From positions 1 through 64,000 of the forward strand of contig VGBL01000001.1 in assembly GCA_016870515.1 (NCBI GenBank): 64,000 bases of DNA, read 5' to 3'. The translations under genes and the position numbers were made by a program. Numbering within the stretch: position 1 is the first letter of the stretch; the number at the start of each line of letters is the position of its first letter. The notes under the pieces were generated by a model. It had not been told where the DNA came from, searched no databases, and saw only the letters and a list, made by a program, of their open reading frames with translations. Of the stretch, positions 50,159-63,248 are shown in pieces. The stretch is from Actinomycetota bacterium (GTDB lineage Bacteria > Actinomycetota > Actinomycetes > S36-B12).

Positions 50159-51273
50159 TGATACGCCGTCTCGGCGAGAGCCTTGGCACTGGCCTCCAGC
50201 GCGCGATCGATCTCCGCCTCGCCGATGCCCAGGTGTGTCACCGCGCGAATCTGCCCGTGAGGGTACGACACCATTCCGACACCATGATCTCGTAACGCCT
50301 GCAGGTAGGCCGCCCGTCGGGTCAGACCTCCGGCTACCGCGAAGAGCACGAAATTGGTCACGACCCGTTGCGGATCGAGCAACGCACCGCTCGGCTGCGC
50401 CAGGTGACCCGGGCTGACGATGCCATCCTGCTGCGCGAGGCCTTCGGCAAGGCGTCGCGCCATCGCGTGGTCATTGGCCAGCCGCGCAACGGTGCCGTCA
50501 GGACCGTCGGCGAGCGCAACGAGACCCGCGGCGGCGAGGATGCCGGCTTGACGCATGCCACCCCCGACGAGCTTGCGGGCGCGTCGCGCACGCCAGATGA
50601 AGGCTTTTGAACCGACCACGACACTCCCCGCCGGGGTGGCCAGGCCCTTGCTTAGGCAGAAGGTCGCCGAGTCGGCATCAGCCACGAGGTCGCTCACGGG
50701 CATTCCCAGAGCGACGGCCGCGTTGAAGAGCCGCGCGCCGTCGACATGGATGGGTAGACCGTCTATCAGCGAGGATCGCAGTTCACGCATGTAGGTCGGC
50801 GATATCGGCCGACTCATCGTGTGGGCGTGGCAGTTTTCCACCACCACGAGACTGGTGATCGGGCAGTGGGGATCCGTCGAATCCTGGATCGCGCCGACAA
50901 CCGACTGGACGGGTGGCGTTCCGTCTTCGGTTTCCGCTATCGGTCGTAGGCCAGCACCAACGACCACCGCGTAGTTTGCGGCCTCATCATTGAAGACATG
51001 GGATTCGGCGGGCGCGATGACCTCGCCCCCGCGCGGCACGTGCGCCATGAGGCTGACCAGGTTGCCCATCGTGCCGGTCGGCACGAAAAGGGCCGCTTCC
51101 TTGCCGAGAAGCGCGGCCGCCCGTCGCTCTAGGGCGATAACGGTCGGATCGTCACCGAAGACATCATCCCCAACCGGTGCCGACGCCATCGCCTCGCGCA
51201 TGGCGGTGGTCGGGTGCGTGACGGTATCGGAGCGCAGGTCGACCTGCGGAGCCTGCGGCATCTCACCCGTCAT
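50155..51273 (-). CDS. Low-specificity L-threonine aldolase
   Basis: 372 residues, PLP fold type I. The N-terminal '[19 protein letters not shown]' and '[15 protein letters not shown]' are diagnostic, and the Schiff-base Lys lies in '[17 protein letters not shown]'. '[16 protein letters not shown]' contributes to PLP binding. It cleaves L-threonine/allo-threonine to glycine and acetaldehyde, and may act on other beta-hydroxy amino acids. The gene starts 9 bases after the stop of the lipoprotein hydrolase gene on the same strand, suggesting co-transcription. Confidence 0.92.
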   Translation of the reverse strand: MTGEMPQAPQVDLRSDTVTHPTTAMREAMASAPVGDDVFGDDPTVIALERRAAALLGKEAALFVPTGTMGNLVSLMAHVPRGGEVIAPAESHVFNDEAANYAVVVGAGLRPIAETEDGTPPVQSVVGAIQDSTDPHCPITSLVVVENCHAHTMSRPISPTYMRELRSSLIDGLPIHVDGARLFNAAVALGMPVSDLVADADSATFCLSKGLATPAGSVVVGSKAFIWRARRARKLVGGGMRQAGILAAAGLVALADGPDGTVARLANDHAMARRLAEGLAQQDGIVSPGHLAQPSGALLDPQRVVTNFVLFAVAGGLTRRAAYLQALRDHGVGMVSYPHGQIRAVTHLGIGEAEIDRALEASAKALAETAYH

Positions 51274-51282
51274 GTGCGAAGG

Positions 51283-52782
51283 CTATGTGCACACCGTGCC
51301 TGGCCCGGGCAGGACCCCGTCGATCAGGAAGGCATCGATCGCCTCGTCGATGCAATCAGAGCCCTCGCGGTACGCCGTATGACCGTCTCCGTCGCGCACG
51401 AGAAGGGTCGCGCTTCCCAACTGCTCGACAAGCACCGGCCCCCAGGCGATCGGAGTCGCGGGATCGTGGGTCGTGGCTACGACGAGCATGGGCGGTAGCG
51501 GCGACGTGGGCAGAGTTGGGGGCACGACGGGCACCGGCCAGGTCGCACACGGCAGATTGCCCCAGGCGAAGTACTCGCCGAGCACTGGCAACTCGGCCTT
51601 CCACACTTCAGCGAGCTCGCGGGCCGACTCAGCGCCGCCTGACACCGGGCGATCCAGGCATGACACCGCGTAGAACGCCTCACTTGAGTTATTGGCGTAG
51701 ACGCCATTGGTGTCGCGCCGCATGCGCGAGTCGAGCAGTTGCTGGAGGGTGATGCCCACGCCCTGACTCAAATCCGACAGCGCTAGGCGCAGGTTTGGCC
51801 AGTCGGTTTCCGGCGAGTAGAGCATCATCAAGATGGCATACGTCGCGGCACCCTCGGTGAGAGGTCGCGCATCGTCGCCGGTGGGTGCGGGCTCAGAATC
51901 GAGGGCATCGAGCCAGCCACGAAGCTGCGTGACAGCACGCGCTCGATCCCCCGCAAAGGGGCAGTCGTCTTGACCCAGGCAGTCGTCGATGAACCGCATG
52001 AGCGCATCCTCGAAGCCTCGGGCCTGTTCGAGTGACACCTCCTCCGCCGTCAACTCGGCCGGGAGTGGGCCGTCGAGCACGAATCGTCCGACGTTTTGGG
52101 GGAAGAGGGCCGCGTAGGTGGCCCCTAGGTGGGTGCCGTAGGACACCCCGAGGTAATCGAGGCGCGACTGGCCGAGTGCAGCTCGCAGCACATCCATGTC
52201 GCGCGCGGCATCAGCCGTCGACATGTGCTCGAGGAGACCCGGCACGGGCGCCGTGCAGGCCGCGACGAATCCCTCGGCCAGCCGCGCATTGTCTGCCTCT
52301 TCCTTTGGTGCATCCGGAGTGCCGTCGGAGGCGACGAGCGCATCGAGATCGGCGTCTGTTCCGCACTGCACTGGAGAGGACTCGCCCACCCCCCTGGGGT
52401 CGAACCCAACGACGTCGAAACGGTCCAGGACCGCGTCGGAGACGACGTATTGGCGTGCCGCTGCGTATTCGGTGCCACTTCCTCCCGGGCCACCTGGATC
52501 GAGGACCAGCACTCCCTGACGATCACCGGCCGCCGGCACGCGAAGGAGCGCGAGTTCGAAAGTGACGCCTTGGGGCTTGGCGTAGTCAACCGGCACCAGC
52601 AGACGCGCGCATTCGTCGTCGCCACACGGCTCCCACTCCAGGATTTGGGAGTAGAAGCGCGCGAGATCGGGGACGGGAGGGGCGAAAGTCGGGGTCGCAG
52701 TCGCATCAGCGGCCCACGGAGGGGAACAGGCAGCGAGTGAGATGACGGCGGCTGCGGTAGCCGCGATCCGTCGAGCCTTCAC
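51283..52782 (-). CDS. Alpha/beta hydrolase lipoprotein, TAP-like peptidase
   Basis: 499 residues with a lipoprotein signal ('[20 protein letters not shown]'). The hydrolase core has '[14 protein letters not shown]', '[16 protein letters not shown]' and the nucleophile '[14 protein letters not shown]'. The C-terminal TAP-like segment has '[17 protein letters not shown]' and the catalytic His in '[15 protein letters not shown]'. It is a cell-surface relative of the secreted hydrolase at the left end of the window and probably trims peptides or esters outside the membrane. Confidence 0.87.
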   Translation of the reverse strand: MKARRIAATAAAVISLAACSPPWAADATATPTFAPPVPDLARFYSQILEWEPCGDDECARLLVPVDYAKPQGVTFELALLRVPAAGDRQGVLVLDPGGPGGSGTEYAAARQYVVSDAVLDRFDVVGFDPRGVGESSPVQCGTDADLDALVASDGTPDAPKEEADNARLAEGFVAACTAPVPGLLEHMSTADAARDMDVLRAALGQSRLDYLGVSYGTHLGATYAALFPQNVGRFVLDGPLPAELTAEEVSLEQARGFEDALMRFIDDCLGQDDCPFAGDRARAVTQLRGWLDALDSEPAPTGDDARPLTEGAATYAILMMLYSPETDWPNLRLALSDLSQGVGITLQQLLDSRMRRDTNGVYANNSSEAFYAVSCLDRPVSGGAESARELAEVWKAELPVLGEYFAWGNLPCATWPVPVVPPTLPTSPLPPMLVVATTHDPATPIAWGPVLVEQLGSATLLVRDGDGHTAYREGSDCIDEAIDAFLIDGVLPGPGTVCT

Positions 52783-52836
52783 CCCCCGAGGCTACGTGGC
52801 TGCCCCTGCTGTTGCCTCCCGGCGTACCGTGGACGC

Positions 52837-53700
52837 GTGGCCACGTCGGACAGCGACAAGTTCGCGCGCATGGTGCAGTCGGGCATCGCGCACGGCCTCG
52901 ATGTGGTCGAGGCCTGGCGGATCGCCCGCGCGCAGCGCCCCACTCCCCAGGCCCGTCAGTTGCAGGCTGAGCATGACCGTCTGACCACCCAGGCCAGACG
53001 CGAGACCAACCGGTATCGGCGCCGCGATCGACGGCTCCAGACCCAGGTCACGGCCGGCACCGCGGTGGCAGGCGTCGCCGGCACCATCGGGGCGATCGAC
53101 GTCATTGCCGAGGCGGCGACGTCGCAGACGGCGGTCTATGGCCCGTCGTGGATGTGGATCGGCACGGCGGTGGTTGGCGCGGTCGTCGCCATCACGTCCA
53201 AACGCGCCCGATCCTCCCTTCCCCCCGAGCCGCGGCCCGCCGTGCCGCCACCTCCGCCGGCTCCGGTGCCATCGTCGGCCATCGGCGCAAGCGAGGCCCA
53301 GCGGCTCAACGCGCTGCGCCTGCAACTGGCTCAGGTGATCACCACCATGCAGCAACTTCATCCCGGGGCAGCCGACGAGTTGCGTCGTGCTGACGCCGAG
53401 GCAGCGCCTCCACTCCACGGACTCGTTGATCGATTGGCCGTCCTCGATCGCATTCGTCGCGAAATGTCTGGCACGCAGGCCGAAGCGGCGGCGACTGTTG
53501 CCTCCGTCGATGTGCGCGACCGGTTGGCAGCCGGGTGCGGTACATACGAGCGACTGCTGGCCGCCTCGGCGACCATGCTGGCCGCACCCGATATCGCGCG
53601 CTCTACCGACGAGGTGCTCGGGCCGGCCCTGCAGGCCATGACGGCCTACACGCACGGACTCCAGCGAACCGCCGAGTCACTCGGCTGGCCCGACCCCTAG
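52837..53700 (+). CDS. Hypothetical actinobacterial membrane protein
   Basis: 287 residues from GTG. The N-terminal ~65 residues are helical and basic ('MVQSGIAHGLDVVEAWRIAR', 'QARRETNRYRRRDRRLQTQV'). Two hydrophobic segments follow ('TAVAGVAGTIGAIDVIAEA', 'WIGTAVVGAVVAITS'), then a Pro-rich linker ('PAVPPPPPAPVP') and a helical C-terminus ('LRLQLAQVITTMQQLHPGAA'). The shape resembles the Psp-associated membrane protein PspM, but I cannot confirm it and no pspA is nearby. Divergent from the lipoprotein gene; its stop overlaps holB by four bases. Confidence 0.6.
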   Translation: MATSDSDKFARMVQSGIAHGLDVVEAWRIARAQRPTPQARQLQAEHDRLTTQARRETNRYRRRDRRLQTQVTAGTAVAGVAGTIGAIDVIAEAATSQTAVYGPSWMWIGTAVVGAVVAITSKRARSSLPPEPRPAVPPPPPAPVPSSAIGASEAQRLNALRLQLAQVITTMQQLHPGAADELRRADAEAAPPLHGLVDRLAVLDRIRREMSGTQAEAAATVASVDVRDRLAAGCGTYERLLAASATMLAAPDIARSTDEVLGPALQAMTAYTHGLQRTAESLGWPDP

Positions 53701-54878
53701 CGAACGGCGACCAGCGGATCCTTCAGTTCGACCATGAGCCCCTCGAGGACGAGGGGCAGAGCGCCGTTGGCGTGCACGGCCAATCGCGTCCGCTCGATCG
53801 CATCGAGCCGACGGGCGGTGTCTGGGGCCGGGCTCGCAGCCGCTTCCTGCTGCAGCTGAGTGCGTGTCTCATCGTTCACGAGGGCTACGCCACCACCCAT
53901 TTGAAGCACCAGCACATCGCGGTAGTACGACAGCAGATCGACAAGAGCGCGATCTACCTGGTCGCGGATCGCGCGAGTACGGCGACTCTTCTGCATCTTC
54001 TGCAGATCCTTGAGCGGCTTGGAGCTCAGCCTGTCGAGGCGTGCCTTGGTCACGCCCTCGGCTCCCTCACCGCAGGCACGACGCAACTCCTCTTCCTCTT
54101 CGGCATCGAGGACGTCCGTGAGGGCTGCCGCATCCTCCATGGCGGAGGACAGCAACTCTCCCGCGGCAATGAAACAGGCCGAGAGATCGCGTAGCGCCCC
54201 CGGAATGCGCAGGATCTCCTGTCGCCGAAGGCGGGCACCCTCATCGGTAGCGAGCGCCCGAGCTCGGCCAATGTGGCCCTGCGATGCACGGGCCGCGAAG
54301 GCGGCCATGGTCGGGTCGATTCCATAGCGCTCCTGCAGGGCGGCGGCCACCTCCGACGTCGATGGCGTTCGCAGGGTCACCGCGCGTACGCGCGAGCGGA
54401 TGGTCGGCAGGACACCTTCTGGACTGGGAGCGCAGAGGATCCACACCAGGTGGGGTGGAGGTTCCTCGAGGACCTTCAGCAGGACGTTGGCCGCTTGATC
54501 CGTGAAGCGATCCGCGTCTTCGACGATGACGACATGCCAGGGTGCGTCGGCCGGGACTATCGAGGACCGAGCGATGAGCTCGCGTGCGTCATCGGTGCTG
54601 TAGCTCAAGGTCTCGGAGCGCACGATCTCGACATCGGGATGCGTGCCCGTGCGCGCGCCCCGGCAGATCGCGCACGCGCCGCACCCGAGATCGCGGCACT
54701 GGAGCGCCGAGGCAAAGGCTGCGGCCGCTGTCGACCGGCCCGAGCCGGGCGGACCGGTGATGAGCCAGGCGTGCGTCATGCCCTGTCCGGCCCTGGTGCC
54801 GAGAGCAGCAGCCTGCGCCGCCCGAGAGAGCTCGTTGACGGCAGCGTCCTGGCCCACAAGCGCATCCCACGCCGACAT
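53697..54878 (-). CDS. holB: DNA polymerase III subunit delta'
   Basis: 393 residues. AAA+ clamp-loader subunit: 'WDALVGQDAAVNELSRAA', Walker A 'LITGPPGSGRSTAAAAFA', zinc-binding cysteines in 'CRDLGCGACAICRGARTG' with 'THPDVEIV', and 'VVIVEDADRFTDQAANVLLK' plus 'EEPPPHLVWILCAPS'. The ATG at 54878 shares one base with the tmk stop (TGATG), which fixes the start. It works with tau and delta to load the sliding clamp. The tmk-holB pairing is widely conserved. Confidence 0.93.
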   Translation of the reverse strand: MSAWDALVGQDAAVNELSRAAQAAALGTRAGQGMTHAWLITGPPGSGRSTAAAAFASALQCRDLGCGACAICRGARTGTHPDVEIVRSETLSYSTDDARELIARSSIVPADAPWHVVIVEDADRFTDQAANVLLKVLEEPPPHLVWILCAPSPEGVLPTIRSRVRAVTLRTPSTSEVAAALQERYGIDPTMAAFAARASQGHIGRARALATDEGARLRRQEILRIPGALRDLSACFIAAGELLSSAMEDAAALTDVLDAEEEEELRRACGEGAEGVTKARLDRLSSKPLKDLQKMQKSRRTRAIRDQVDRALVDLLSYYRDVLVLQMGGGVALVNDETRTQLQQEAAASPAPDTARRLDAIERTRLAVHANGALPLVLEGLMVELKDPLVAVR

Positions 54879-55513
54879 CAGGGGTCCTGCACCAATCCCT
54901 CGACCACCACGGCGATCTCCACCGCGAGATCCTCGGCCGGGCGCGAGGCATCGAGCACGAGGTAGCGCCCGGGGTCTGCAGCCGCGATGTCGAGGAAGCC
55001 TTGCCGCACTCGACGGTGCCACTCGAGCGGCTCGGACTCCAGTCGATCAGGACCGACTACACGGGCCAGTCCGATCTGCGGGTCAACGTCGAGCAGGATC
55101 GTCAGGTCGGCACGCAGCCCTGAGGTCGCCCAGAGGCTGATTTCGGCCACGCGCTCGAGCCCGAGATCTCGACCGACTCCCTGATAGGCGATCGAGGAGT
55201 CCATGAAGCGATCGCTGATGACGATGTCGCCACGCCCGAGGGCCGGGCGGATGACGCGAGCGGCATGGTCGCCGCGCGCAGCGGCGAAGAGCAGGGCCTC
55301 GGCACGGTCGTCGAGTCCGGTGTATGCCGGATCGAGGAGGATGCTGCGAATGGCTTCGGCGGCGGGGGTGCCCCCCGGCTCGCGCGTACGCACTACGCGG
55401 TGATCTCGAGCCACCAGGTAGTCGGCAAGGGCCGCCGACTGCGTGGACTTGCCGGCTCCCTCCCCACCCTCGATGACGAGGAAGAGCCCGGGTGCATTGA
55501 GGCCTTCGATCAC
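54878..55513 (-). CDS. tmk: Thymidylate kinase
   Basis: 211 residues. P-loop 'LFLVIEGGEGAGKSTQSAAL', 'TREPGGTPAAEAIRSILLD' (the DRX/dTMP region), 'VISDRFMDSSIAYQGVGR' and 'TILLDVDPQIGLARV'. It phosphorylates dTMP to dTDP for DNA synthesis. It precedes holB with coupled translation. The 109 bases between topA and tmk carry a small inverted repeat that may belong to its leader. Confidence 0.94.
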   Translation of the reverse strand: MIEGLNAPGLFLVIEGGEGAGKSTQSAALADYLVARDHRVVRTREPGGTPAAEAIRSILLDPAYTGLDDRAEALLFAAARGDHAARVIRPALGRGDIVISDRFMDSSIAYQGVGRDLGLERVAEISLWATSGLRADLTILLDVDPQIGLARVVGPDRLESEPLEWHRRVRQGFLDIAAADPGRYLVLDASRPAEDLAVEIAVVVEGLVQDP

Positions 55514-55558
55514 AGCGCGAGCCTACGGCGCCCACGGCAGTCGCGTTCTCGGGGCGGA

Positions 55559-55579
55559 ATGTGCACCTCATCTGCACAT
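55559..55579. promoter_or_regulatory. Inverted repeat in the topA-tmk gap
   Basis: ATGTGCA - CCTCATC - TGCACAT is a perfect 7-bp inverted repeat 46 bases upstream of the tmk start and 44 past the topA stop (both minus strand). It could end topA transcription or be an operator for tmk. Confidence 0.35.
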
Positions 55580-55622
55580 CTAGCCCCCAGAACGTGACTG
55601 GGCGGCGCAGCGGCGGGGAGGG

Positions 55623-58358
<2,736 letters not shown>

Positions 58359-58384
58359 TTACAACTCCACTTCTTTCGCGCCCA

Positions 58385-58406
58385 CCCGGCGGTGAGGTCC
58401 GCCGGG
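58385..58406 (-). terminator. Hairpin before topA
   Basis: CCCGGCGG - TGAGGT - CCGCCGGG, a perfect 8-bp stem with 6-base loop, 26 bases before the topA ATG. A further 12-bp palindrome (GGGGGGCCCCCC) lies at 58422-58433. Either a terminator for upstream transcripts or part of the topA leader. Confidence 0.4.
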
Positions 58407-58464
58407 GGAGTGTGCGGGGTCGGGGGGCCCCCCTGTCAAATGGCCAGCGATGACCCAAGCCCCG

Positions 58465-58481
58465 CACCCCCTACGGGGGTG
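58465..58481 (-). terminator. Hairpin downstream of hppA
   Basis: CACCCCC - TAC - GGGGGTG, 7-bp stem with 3-base loop, 36 bases past the hppA stop on the minus strand. Likely the hppA terminator; no U-run. Confidence 0.5.
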
Positions 58482-58517
58482 AGGAGCGGGCGAGCGTCCC
58501 GCGGAGAGGAACGATCT

Positions 58518-60848
58518 TCAGGAGGTCGAGGACATCTGCTCCTCGCCGACCGCAATGGGACGGCGCTTGGAGATGACGACCGCGACGATGACGATGAGCG
58601 CAGCGCCGATCGCGATGGCCCAGCGCAGGAGCGTGTTGGCGCCCTCGCCGATCGACATCGCGACAACCGCGGGCGCGATGAGCAGCGCCACGAGGTTCAT
58701 CACCTTGATCAGCGGGTTGATAGCCGGACCGGCGGTGTCCTTGAACGGATCGCCCACGGTATCGCCGATGACGGTCGCGGAGTGTGCCTCCGAGCCCTTG
58801 CCGCCGAAGTTGCCGTCTTCGACGTACTTCTTGGCGTTGTCCCACGCGCCACCGGAGTTGGACAGGAACACGGCCATCAGGACGCCGGTCGCGATTGTGC
58901 CCGCGAGATAGGAGCCCAGAGCACCCACGCCGAGGCCGAAGCCGACGGCGATGGGCGTGAGCACCGCGAGCAAGCCCGGCGTGATGAGCTCGCGGAGCGA
59001 ATCGCGCGTGACGATGTCGACGACCTTGCCGTACTCGGGCTTCTCGGTGCCCTCCATGATCCCGGGGTGCTCGCGGAACTGGCGGCGCACCTCGAAGATC
59101 ACGGCGCCGGCCGCGCGCGACACGGCGTTGATCGCAAGGCCGGAGAAGAGGAACACGACCGAGGCGCCGATGATCAGGCCCACGAGATTGGCCGGATTGG
59201 CCACGTCGAGGATGCCGGAGTACTGCAGCAGGTCGGCGATGCTCTTGATCGAGGCTCCCGCCGCCTCGCCCGCCGAGGCCGTGGCGCCCACGACGGCGTC
59301 GCGGAACGAGCCGAAGAGCGCGGTGGCCGCCAGCACGGCGGTGGCGATCGCGATGCCCTTGGTGATGGCCTTGGTGGAGTTGCCCACGGCGTCGAGGCGG
59401 GTCAGCACCGCGGCGCCCTCGCCCTCGACGTCGCCCGACATCTCGGCGATGCCCTGGGCGTTGTCCGATACCGGCCCGAAGGTGTCCATCGACACAATGA
59501 CGCCGACCGTGGTGAGTAGGCCGGTGCCGGCCAGTGCGATGGCGAACAAGCCGAGCACGACCACGCCGCCACCGAGGAGATAGGCGGCGTAGACTGCGGC
59601 ACCGATGAGCAGTGCGGAGTACACGGCCGACTCCAGGCCGAGCGAGATGCCCGACAGGATGACCGTCGCCGGGCCCGTCAGCGAACTCTTGGCGACGTCG
59701 TCGACCGGACGACGATTGGTCTCGGTGAAGTACGCCGTGAGCTGCTGGATCAGGGCGGCCAGCACGATACCGATGAGCACCGAGCCGAGGACGAACCAGC
59801 GGGGGTCAATCGGGGTGCCCTCGGCGAGGGTCTCGGCAGCGATGCCGCCGATCGAGCTGATGTCGGCCCAGGAACCGGGAACGAAGACGAAGACGGCCGC
59901 CAGCACGAGTAGGGCGGAGATCACCGCCGAGATGAAGAAGCCGCGGTTGATGGCGCTCATGCCCGAGCGGTCGGATGCGCGAGGGGACACGGCGAAGATG
60001 CCGATGACCGCGGTGATGACGCCGATAGCGGGGATGACCAGCGGAAGGACCAGGCCCAGCTCGCCGAAGGCCGCCTTGCCCAGGATCAGGGCGGCGACAA
60101 GGGTCACGGCGTAGGACTCGAAGAGGTCGGCGGCCATGCCGGCACAGTCGCCGACGTTGTCTCCGACGTTGTCGGCGATGGTGGCGGCATTACGGGGGTC
60201 GTCCTCGGGGATGCCCTGCTCGACCTTGCCGACCAGGTCGGCACCGACGTCGGCAGCCTTGGTGAAGATCCCACCGCCCACGCGCATGAACATCGCGAGA
60301 AGGGCAGCGCCGAAGCCGAAGCCCTCGAGCACCTTGGGTGCCTCGCCCTTGTAGACAAGAACGACGATTGCCGCGCCGAGCAGGCCCAGGCCCACGGTGA
60401 ACATGCCGGCGACGCCACCTGTGCGGAACGCGATCTTCATGGCCTTCTGCTCGCCCGATTCGTTTGCGGCGGCTGCTACGCGCACATTGCCGCGTACGGC
60501 GAGCCACATGCCCATGTAGCCGGTGATCGCTGAGAAGACAGCGCCCACGAGGAAGAAGATGCTGCGACCGATGCGCTCATTCATCGTCTCGGCAGGTAGC
60601 AGGAAGAGCACGAAGAAGACGATCACCGCGAAGATCGCGAGGGTCTTGAACTGCCGGTTGAGATAAGCGGCGGCGCCCTCCTGAACCGCAGCGGCGATCT
60701 CCTTCATGCGCGCGGTGCCCTCGCTAGCGGAGAGGACCTCCCGCACCAGCACGAAGGCAACGAGCAGCGCCAGAACGGCGATCACGGCGACAACGACGAC
60801 CGTGATGAAGTTCGTCCCAGTGAGGTCGATCGACAGGGGGCTGGGCAT
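58518..60848 (-). CDS. hppA: K+-insensitive H+-translocating pyrophosphatase
   Basis: 776 residues with about 16 membrane helices. The pyrophosphate site is 'DVGADLVGKVEQGIPEDDPR' then 'NAATIADNVGDNVGDCAGMA'; a second Asp-rich site is near 'DNAKKYVEDG' and 'TVIGDTVGDPFKDTAGPA'. The 'GNSTKAITKG' segment has Lys where K+-dependent enzymes have Ala, indicating the K+-insensitive H+-pumping class. It uses PPi hydrolysis to export protons. Start ATG 60848 behind AGGAGA; an upstream in-frame ATG at 60872 lacks a ribosome site. Divergent from the helicase gene. Confidence 0.95.
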   Translation of the reverse strand: MPSPLSIDLTGTNFITVVVVAVIAVLALLVAFVLVREVLSASEGTARMKEIAAAVQEGAAAYLNRQFKTLAIFAVIVFFVLFLLPAETMNERIGRSIFFLVGAVFSAITGYMGMWLAVRGNVRVAAAANESGEQKAMKIAFRTGGVAGMFTVGLGLLGAAIVVLVYKGEAPKVLEGFGFGAALLAMFMRVGGGIFTKAADVGADLVGKVEQGIPEDDPRNAATIADNVGDNVGDCAGMAADLFESYAVTLVAALILGKAAFGELGLVLPLVIPAIGVITAVIGIFAVSPRASDRSGMSAINRGFFISAVISALLVLAAVFVFVPGSWADISSIGGIAAETLAEGTPIDPRWFVLGSVLIGIVLAALIQQLTAYFTETNRRPVDDVAKSSLTGPATVILSGISLGLESAVYSALLIGAAVYAAYLLGGGVVVLGLFAIALAGTGLLTTVGVIVSMDTFGPVSDNAQGIAEMSGDVEGEGAAVLTRLDAVGNSTKAITKGIAIATAVLAATALFGSFRDAVVGATASAGEAAGASIKSIADLLQYSGILDVANPANLVGLIIGASVVFLFSGLAINAVSRAAGAVIFEVRRQFREHPGIMEGTEKPEYGKVVDIVTRDSLRELITPGLLAVLTPIAVGFGLGVGALGSYLAGTIATGVLMAVFLSNSGGAWDNAKKYVEDGNFGGKGSEAHSATVIGDTVGDPFKDTAGPAINPLIKVMNLVALLIAPAVVAMSIGEGANTLLRWAIAIGAALIVIVAVVISKRRPIAVGEEQMSSTS

Positions 60849-60956
60849 GGGTCTCCTCGAGGCATGGGCCATGGACCGTGTAACGATCCGAAACTTCGCG
60901 GAATCCTACGCAAGGGCCTTACGCAGGTGTCAGGGGGGCGAGGGAGGATGACGGCA

Positions 60957-63248
60957 ATGCCCTCCGACCACCAACGACTCCTCGACCGGCCGCAGGCCCG
61001 CCATGTCCGGCGGCTGCCCGAGCGGCCCGGGGCCCCCGTGCCCTGGCCCGACTGGGTGCCCGATCCGCTCCGCGCGGCGCTGAGGGGCCGGGGCATCGAC
61101 CAGCCGTGGTCGCACCAGGCCGAGGCAGCCGACCACGCGCGGTCCGGCCAGCCCGTCATCGTCGCCACGGGCACCGCATCGGGCAAGACGCTTGCCCTGT
61201 GGCTACCGGTGCTGAGCGAATTGCTCGATGACGACTCGGCGACGGCGCTCTATCTCTCGCCCACCAAGGCACTGGCCCACGACCAGTTGCGCGCCCTGGA
61301 GTCCCTCGATCTCACGGGCCTGCGGGCCGCCGCATACGACGGAGACACCCCGGCAGACGAGCGCGCATGGGTCCGCGCTCATGCGTCCTACGTCTTCAGC
61401 AACCCCGATCTCGTGCATCGCTCGATGCTTCCCCGGCACACCGCGTGGTCACGATTCCTGCGTGGGCTGCGCTACATCGTCCTTGACGAGGCCCATCACT
61501 ATCGCGGGATGTTCGGATCTCACGTTGCCGTCGTACTGCGCCGGCTGCAACGCGTCGCACAGCACTACGGCGCGGACCCCGTTGTGCTGTGCGCATCGGC
61601 GACCATGGCGGACCCCGAGCGTGCCGCACAGCGACTCATCGGGTCGCCCGTCCGCGCGGTGACCGTCGACGGCGCTCCCCACGGCGCCCTCACCGCCGTC
61701 CTGTGGGAGCCTGCCGAGGCTGTCGGCATCGCCGACCACGGCCAGCGCACGCCGCGCCGCTCGACGATCGCCGAGACCGCCGACCTGCTGGCCGACCTGG
61801 TGTGCTCCGACGTCCGCACCCTCGCCTTCGTCCGGTCACGCCGCGGGGCGGAGACCGTCGCCATGATGGCCCGAGACGACATCGAGGAGGTCGACGCCGA
61901 GCTAGTCGACCGCGTCGCGGCCTATCGCGGTGGCTACCTCGCCGAGGAGCGGCGTGCACTCGAGTCCGACCTGCGCGACGGCAGGCTTGCCGGCCTGGCC
62001 ACCACCAACGCCCTCGAGCTCGGCATCGACATCAGCGGACTCGACGCTGTGCTCACGTGCGGTTGGCCTGGCACTCGCGCATCGCTGTGGCAGCAGTGGG
62101 GTCGCGCCGGACGTCGCCAAGGCGGTGCCCTCGGAGTGCTCATTGCGCGCGAGGACCCGCTCGATCGCTACGTCCTTGAGCATCCGGGCGTGATCTTCGA
62201 TGAGCCTGTCGAGACTGTCGTGCTCGATCCGGCCAACCCCCACGTGCTGGGCCCGCACCTTCTTGCCGCCGCAAGGGAGCAGCCACTCACCGAGGACGAC
62301 GCGACCACATGGTTCGGCCCCACGGCCGTGCCGCTGCTCGACGCGCTAGCGACTGAGGGCCAGCTTCGTCGGCGTCGCACAGGGTGGTTCTGGACCTCCA
62401 AGGAATCGCCCGCCGACCGCATCGACCTGCGCGGGGAGGCCGGCACACCCATCCGGCTCGTCGAAGACGGCACAGGTCGACTCCTTGGCACCGTCGAGGC
62501 CGCCCGCGCACCCGCCACCGTGCACTCCGGTGCCGTCTACGTCCATCAGGGAGACACCTATGTGGTGATCACCCTTGATCTCGATGAGGCCGTCGCCTTC
62601 GTCGGGCGCGAGACCGTCGACTACTCCACGACGGCGACCGAAGTTGCCGACTATCGGATCGTGACCACCGACGAGGTCATCGCGTGGGGCGATGCGCATC
62701 TCGCGCGCGGCGAGGTCGAGGTGACATCGCGGGTAGTCGGCTACCTCAAGCGTCGCTACTCCACCGGAGAGATCCTCGGCGAGGAACCCCTCCATCTCCC
62801 TGAGCGCCTCTTGCGCACGCGTGGAGTCTGGTGGACGCTCTCCGACGAGCAGATCCACGCCCTCGGCGACCTCGATGTCGCCGGTGCCGCGCACGCAGCT
62901 GAGCACGCGTCAATAGGCTTGCTCCCCCTCGTCGCCACCTGCGATCGGTGGGATATCGGCGGGGTCTCCACTCCCTTGCATCCCGACACGGGTCGCTGCA
63001 CGGTCATGGTCTACGACGGCCACCCGGGCGGGGCGGGCTTCGCCGATCGCGGCTTCGAGACCGCCACCGCATGGCTGGCCGCCACCCGCGCCGCCATCGC
63101 CGAGTGCTCGTGCGACTCAGGCTGCCCGTCGTGCGTGCAGTCACCCAAGTGCGGCAACGGCAACGAGCCCCTCGACAAGTCCGGTGCCGTGCGCATGCTC
63201 GATGCGCTGCTCCTCGCTACGCCGGACCCGCCCGAGATGACGCGCTGA
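60957..63248 (+). CDS. DEAD/DEAH-box helicase with DUF1998-type C-terminus (MrfA-like)
   Basis: 763 residues. Motif I 'VIVATGTASGKTLALWLPVL', motif II 'YIVLDEAHHYRGMFG', motif III 'VVLCASATMADPE', motif V/VI 'TNALELGIDISGLDAVL' and 'WQQWGRAGRRQGGALGVLIA'. The C-terminal cysteine cluster 'CSCDSGCPSCVQSPKCGNGN' is the four-Cys zinc site of MrfA-type helicases, which take part in DNA repair. ATG 60957 is preceded by AGGGAGG at 9 bases; ATG 60948 is too close to it. The 3' end overlaps the convergent TadE-like gene by 32 bases. Confidence 0.92.
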   Translation: MPSDHQRLLDRPQARHVRRLPERPGAPVPWPDWVPDPLRAALRGRGIDQPWSHQAEAADHARSGQPVIVATGTASGKTLALWLPVLSELLDDDSATALYLSPTKALAHDQLRALESLDLTGLRAAAYDGDTPADERAWVRAHASYVFSNPDLVHRSMLPRHTAWSRFLRGLRYIVLDEAHHYRGMFGSHVAVVLRRLQRVAQHYGADPVVLCASATMADPERAAQRLIGSPVRAVTVDGAPHGALTAVLWEPAEAVGIADHGQRTPRRSTIAETADLLADLVCSDVRTLAFVRSRRGAETVAMMARDDIEEVDAELVDRVAAYRGGYLAEERRALESDLRDGRLAGLATTNALELGIDISGLDAVLTCGWPGTRASLWQQWGRAGRRQGGALGVLIAREDPLDRYVLEHPGVIFDEPVETVVLDPANPHVLGPHLLAAAREQPLTEDDATTWFGPTAVPLLDALATEGQLRRRRTGWFWTSKESPADRIDLRGEAGTPIRLVEDGTGRLLGTVEAARAPATVHSGAVYVHQGDTYVVITLDLDEAVAFVGRETVDYSTTATEVADYRIVTTDEVIAWGDAHLARGEVEVTSRVVGYLKRRYSTGEILGEEPLHLPERLLRTRGVWWTLSDEQIHALGDLDVAGAAHAAEHASIGLLPLVATCDRWDIGGVSTPLHPDTGRCTVMVYDGHPGGAGFADRGFETATAWLAATRAAIAECSCDSGCPSCVQSPKCGNGNEPLDKSGAVRMLDALLLATPDPPEMTR